From JBOFCO01 sp051646105 (GTDB taxonomy: Bacteria > Pseudomonadota > Alphaproteobacteria > Rhodobacterales > Rhodobacteraceae), in NCBI GenBank assembly GCA_051646105.1, contig JBOFCO010000220.1, forward strand, positions 1 to 17,407: a DNA stretch of 17,407 nt, given 5' to 3'. Below are positions 15,245 through 17,407 of this stretch, piece after piece (positions within the stretch are counted from its first letter, which is position 1; each line of letters begins with the position of its first letter). The notes below the pieces were generated by a model, which was not told the DNA's origin, made no database searches, and saw nothing but the letters and a program-made list of their open reading frames with translations. A program made the position numbers and the translations under genes.

Positions 15245-16963
15245 TCACTTGATCCGGTGCCAGTCGGCGACGTTCCAGAACTCGGTATCCCAGGCGCCCA
15301 TTTCGACACCGCCGAGGGTGTTGGAAATGGCCGAGAAGCGGGCGCGGTTCGCCAGCGGAATGACGACGAAGCTGTCCTTGGTCAGCATGTCGTTCAGTTT
15401 CTTGATGATGTCCGCCCGCGCCGTTGCATCGGCGGTGGCCAGCATTTCCTTGATCAGGGCATCATAGGCCGGGTCGCAGAACCGGTTCATGTTCTCGCCT
15501 TGCCACTGGTTTGCGGGCGAAGGGGCCTTTTCGCAGGTCAGCTGCGCCAGATAGCCCTGCGGGTCGGTGCCATCCCATTCGTTCGCATACATTTCGATGT
15601 CTGCGTAGAATTTCTGGAACGTGTCCGGCGAACCGGCATCGCCGCCGAAGAACACCGAGGCATCAATGGATTTCAGCTCTACCTCGACGCCGATCTCGTT
15701 CCACCAACCCTTGATCACCGCCTGGAAATCCTGGCGGATCTGGTTGACCGAGGTCTGGTAAAGGATCGACAGCTTTTTGCCATCCTTGTCTCGGATGCCG
15801 TCACCGTCGGTATCGGTCCAGCCGGCTTCTTCCAGCAGTTTCTTGGCACCTTCCAGATCCTGCGTCAGGCAGGCGGTGTTGTCGGATGCATAGGCTTCCG
15901 GCGCGGGAACCAGGTTGCAGGTCGGGCGCGCGGCCTCTCCATAGCCGATTTCCACAAGTGCAGTGCGGTCAATGGCCATGGACAGGGCTTGCCGCACCTT
16001 GATGTCGGTCAGGAACGGGTGCGGATGCGTGGACGTCGAACGCTCGCCTTCCGGCAGGTCGGACGACGGATCGGTCAGGTTGGTTTCCAGCCGTTCGACC
16101 AGACCGCCATAGGCGGTGATGAACTTGCCTTTTCCGGCCGCGATCATCTGGGCCTGAACATCCGGCGGAATCTGCGTGTTCCAGGCGTAGTCGAATTCGC
16201 CGGTTTCCATCACGGCACGGGCGGCCGCGACGGCATCGCCACCGCCCTTCAGCGTAACCTTGGCAAAGGCGGGCTTGGCCGGATCGCGGTAATTCGGGTT
16301 GGCCTCGAACACGGCGACGTCATTGGTCTTGAATTCGGTGATGACGAACGGCCCGGTGCCGATCGGCATGAAGTTCGCATCCGTGCAGGTGGACGCGGCT
16401 GCGCCAAGGCAGTTCGCGAACTGGGCTTTTTGCAATACAGGGGCCAGCGCGCCCACAAAGGCGGAATAGGGATTGGTCTTCGGTTCCTTGAAGGTGATCT
16501 TTACCGTCAGGGGATCGACCGCCTCGACCTTCTCTACGCCCTCGAATTTGGAAAGCTGCGCACAGCCGCCCTCGGGATGCATGCAGTATTCGGCCGTGAA
16601 CACCACGTCATCTGAGGTAAAGGCTGTGCCATCCGACCATTTCACATCGGGCAGCAGCTTCCATGTGATGGTCTTGAGGTCTTCGGAAATGCCGCCGTTT
16701 TCAAGCGTCGGAACCTCCGCCGCCAGGCGCGGCATCACGTTGCCCTGCACGTCAAAGCTGGCCAGCGGTTCGCTGACGAGCGACGATGCGTTGATATCCT
16801 TCGTGCCCGAGGACAGGTATTGGTTCATCGTCGAGGCAGCCTGCCATTGCAGGATTTTCAGCTCGCCATCGGTGCCGCGTTCGGCAAGGGCCAGCGAAGG
16901 GGCAAGCGCCGCGACAGCCGCGGCTCCCAGAAGCTTGCCCATCAGTCGAGATGTGTTTGTCAT
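15245..16963 (-). CDS. ABC transporter substrate-binding protein, peptide/nickel family (SBP_bac_5)
   Basis: A 572-residue periplasmic binding protein for the adjacent transporter. The signal peptide is MTNTSRLMGKLLGAAAVAALAPSLALA, with cleavage predicted after ALA (27/28). The mature part has family landmarks: LKTITWKLLPDVKWSDGTAFTSDDVVFT, IGTGPFVITEF, VRQALSMAIDR, and YDALIKEML near the end. An Asp-rich loop, DTDGDGIRD (384-392), resembles an EF-hand calcium loop. Eight cysteines occur as four close pairs (127/134, 185/193, 349/365, 477/496), suggesting four disulfides. The ATG read from 16963 has a full AAGGAG site 6 nt upstream. As first gene it should be the most highly expressed. The ligand is not readable; oligopeptides are the default, but family members also bind opines, sugars and other solutes. 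Confidence 0.95.
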   Translation of the reverse strand: MTNTSRLMGKLLGAAAVAALAPSLALAERGTDGELKILQWQAASTMNQYLSSGTKDINASSLVSEPLASFDVQGNVMPRLAAEVPTLENGGISEDLKTITWKLLPDVKWSDGTAFTSDDVVFTAEYCMHPEGGCAQLSKFEGVEKVEAVDPLTVKITFKEPKTNPYSAFVGALAPVLQKAQFANCLGAAASTCTDANFMPIGTGPFVITEFKTNDVAVFEANPNYRDPAKPAFAKVTLKGGGDAVAAARAVMETGEFDYAWNTQIPPDVQAQMIAAGKGKFITAYGGLVERLETNLTDPSSDLPEGERSTSTHPHPFLTDIKVRQALSMAIDRTALVEIGYGEAARPTCNLVPAPEAYASDNTACLTQDLEGAKKLLEEAGWTDTDGDGIRDKDGKKLSILYQTSVNQIRQDFQAVIKGWWNEIGVEVELKSIDASVFFGGDAGSPDTFQKFYADIEMYANEWDGTDPQGYLAQLTCEKAPSPANQWQGENMNRFCDPAYDALIKEMLATADATARADIIKKLNDMLTKDSFVVIPLANRARFSAISNTLGGVEMGAWDTEFWNVADWHRIK

Positions 16964-17197
16964 GTCGTTCTCCTTGTTGGATTGGTGCGCGGGTCGTCTT
17001 TCCGAAGGGCAGCGATCCCCCGGTGCGGGCCATGCGGTGTCATGTCTGTCAGTTGAGACAAGATGCCCGGCGCGTCCTTTCACCTGATCGGGCCTGCGGT
17101 GCGTGCAGGCGCCTGCGCCGATGTCGAACCAGATTTTTTCAAAAAGCAAGCCCTAGCCCGCGTCGCCCGCAAGTTGACCCTGCGACATAGCGGAACA

Positions 17198-17235
17198 TTC
17201 GCTTTTTGTTTCGCTGTGACGGGATTTTGTTCGCC
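17198..17235. repeat. Spaced TTCGCY words in the transporter control region
   Basis: TTCGCT occurs at 17198-17203 and 17210-17215 (12-bp period), and TTCGCC at 17230-17235. The second and third are each preceded by a T-rich stretch (TTTTG). The group ends 9 bp before the TTGACA box, where an activator or repressor of either divergent operon could bind. Chance is possible for words this short. Confidence 0.3.
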
Positions 17236-17244
17236 TTGCCCGAT

Positions 17245-17274
17245 TTGACAGCCGTACCCCGGCCAGCTTAGCCT
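17245..17274 (+). promoter_or_regulatory. Sigma-70-like promoter for the ATP-binding protein gene
   Basis: A consensus -35 box TTGACA (17245-17250) is followed after 18 bp by TAGCCT (17269-17274), a moderate -10 match. The predicted start of transcription would fall about 18 nt before the ATG at 17299, giving a short leader that contains the GGAG ribosome site. Confidence 0.5.
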
Positions 17275-17298
17275 TGGGCGAAAGCCGGAGTGTGCCCG

Positions 17299-17407
17299 AT
17301 GCTAGATACCAACCAGCCAGCGCTCGTTTCTGTAAAGACACTTCGGGTGGAATTCGAAACCAGCGAAGGCCCGGTTGTAGGGGTCGAGGATGTTTCCTTT
17401 GATATCC
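17299..17407 (+). CDS. ABC transporter ATP-binding protein (OppD/DppD-like), N-terminal fragment
   Basis: Only the first 36 codons are in the window; the gene runs off the right edge. They read MLDTNQPALVSVKTLRVEFETSEGPVVGVEDVSFDI, which matches the start of peptide-transporter ATPases (first beta strands with L.V.F....G.V.AV..VSFDI), just before the Walker A motif would appear. A GGAG ribosome site lies about 8 nt before the ATG. The gene is divergent from the binding-protein and permease genes and probably supplies ATPase subunits for them. Walker and signature motifs cannot be seen, so identity rests on this short N-terminus and on context. Confidence 0.82.
   Translation, partial: MLDTNQPALVSVKTLRVEFETSEGPVVGVEDVSFDI

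Larger units (their letters stand above)
16964..17298. other. 335-bp divergent control region of the ABC transporter
   Basis: This region separates the start of the binding-protein gene (leftward) from the ATP-binding protein gene (rightward). I see no credible gene in it. It holds the AAGGAG ribosome site of the binding-protein gene, a short inverted repeat TGTCT-N8-AGACA (17043-17060), an A/T-rich patch near 17132-17146, a cluster of TTCGCY words (17198-17235), and a sigma-70-like promoter facing right (17245-17274). No clear promoter for the leftward operon could be picked by eye. Confidence 0.6.

Noticed and set aside
15179..16615. 478-codon plus-strand open frame opposite the binding-protein gene
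   Set aside because: The opposite strand has a signal peptide, ribosome site and SBP family motifs; the plus-strand translation resembles no family.
17043..17060. TGTCT-N8-AGACA inverted repeat in the transporter control region
   Set aside because: Five-base arms with an 8-bp gap are expected often by chance, and no promoter is visible beside it; it is noted only in the description of the region.

Overview
This window is ordinary high-GC bacterial chromosome, most likely from an alphaproteobacterium of the Rhodobacteraceae type. That placement is an inference from protein character (a two-subunit transhydrogenase, a DUF3422 protein, malate synthase G, GC-rich codon use); no rRNA or other phylogenetic marker is present. 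I see no mobile element, phage gene, CRISPR array, tRNA or rRNA. Genes are densely packed and almost all belong to well-known families.

Layout, left to right. (1) The N-terminal part of pepN (aminopeptidase N) runs leftward off the window edge. (2) Divergent from it is glcB (malate synthase G), overlapping by 4 nt a gene for an alpha/beta-hydrolase. (3) A small catabolic-looking cluster follows: a class I glutamine-amidotransferase-like hydrolase (peptidase C26/PuuD family), a convergent IclR-type regulator, and a divergent amidohydrolase-2 (lactonase-like) gene, then a small membrane methyltransferase-like gene. (4) pntA and pntB encode the proton-translocating NAD(P) transhydrogenase and end in a clear intrinsic terminator. 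(5) A DUF3422 membrane protein gene comes next. (6) On the minus strand is an oligopeptide-type ABC transporter operon in the order binding protein, OppB-like permease, OppC-like permease, second OppC-like permease. (7) At the right edge, on the plus strand, is the first 36 codons of an ABC ATP-binding protein gene, divergent from the binding-protein gene across a 335-bp control region.

How they may work together: malate synthase condenses glyoxylate with acetyl-CoA to malate, and PntAB makes NADPH from NADH using the proton gradient; both are central-metabolic. The IclR regulator probably controls the divergent amidohydrolase and perhaps the amidotransferase-like gene. The transporter parts together form a peptide/nickel-family importer whose ATPase is transcribed from the opposite strand.

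The observations most worth a second look are the tandem OppC-like permeases (about three-quarters identical) beside a single OppB; the binding protein's eight cysteines in four close pairs plus an EF-hand-like Asp-rich loop; a long GC-rich hairpin between the binding-protein and permease genes; the CorA-like membrane architecture of the DUF3422 protein; and several inverted repeats that look like operators. I found nothing I could defend as a wholly new system.
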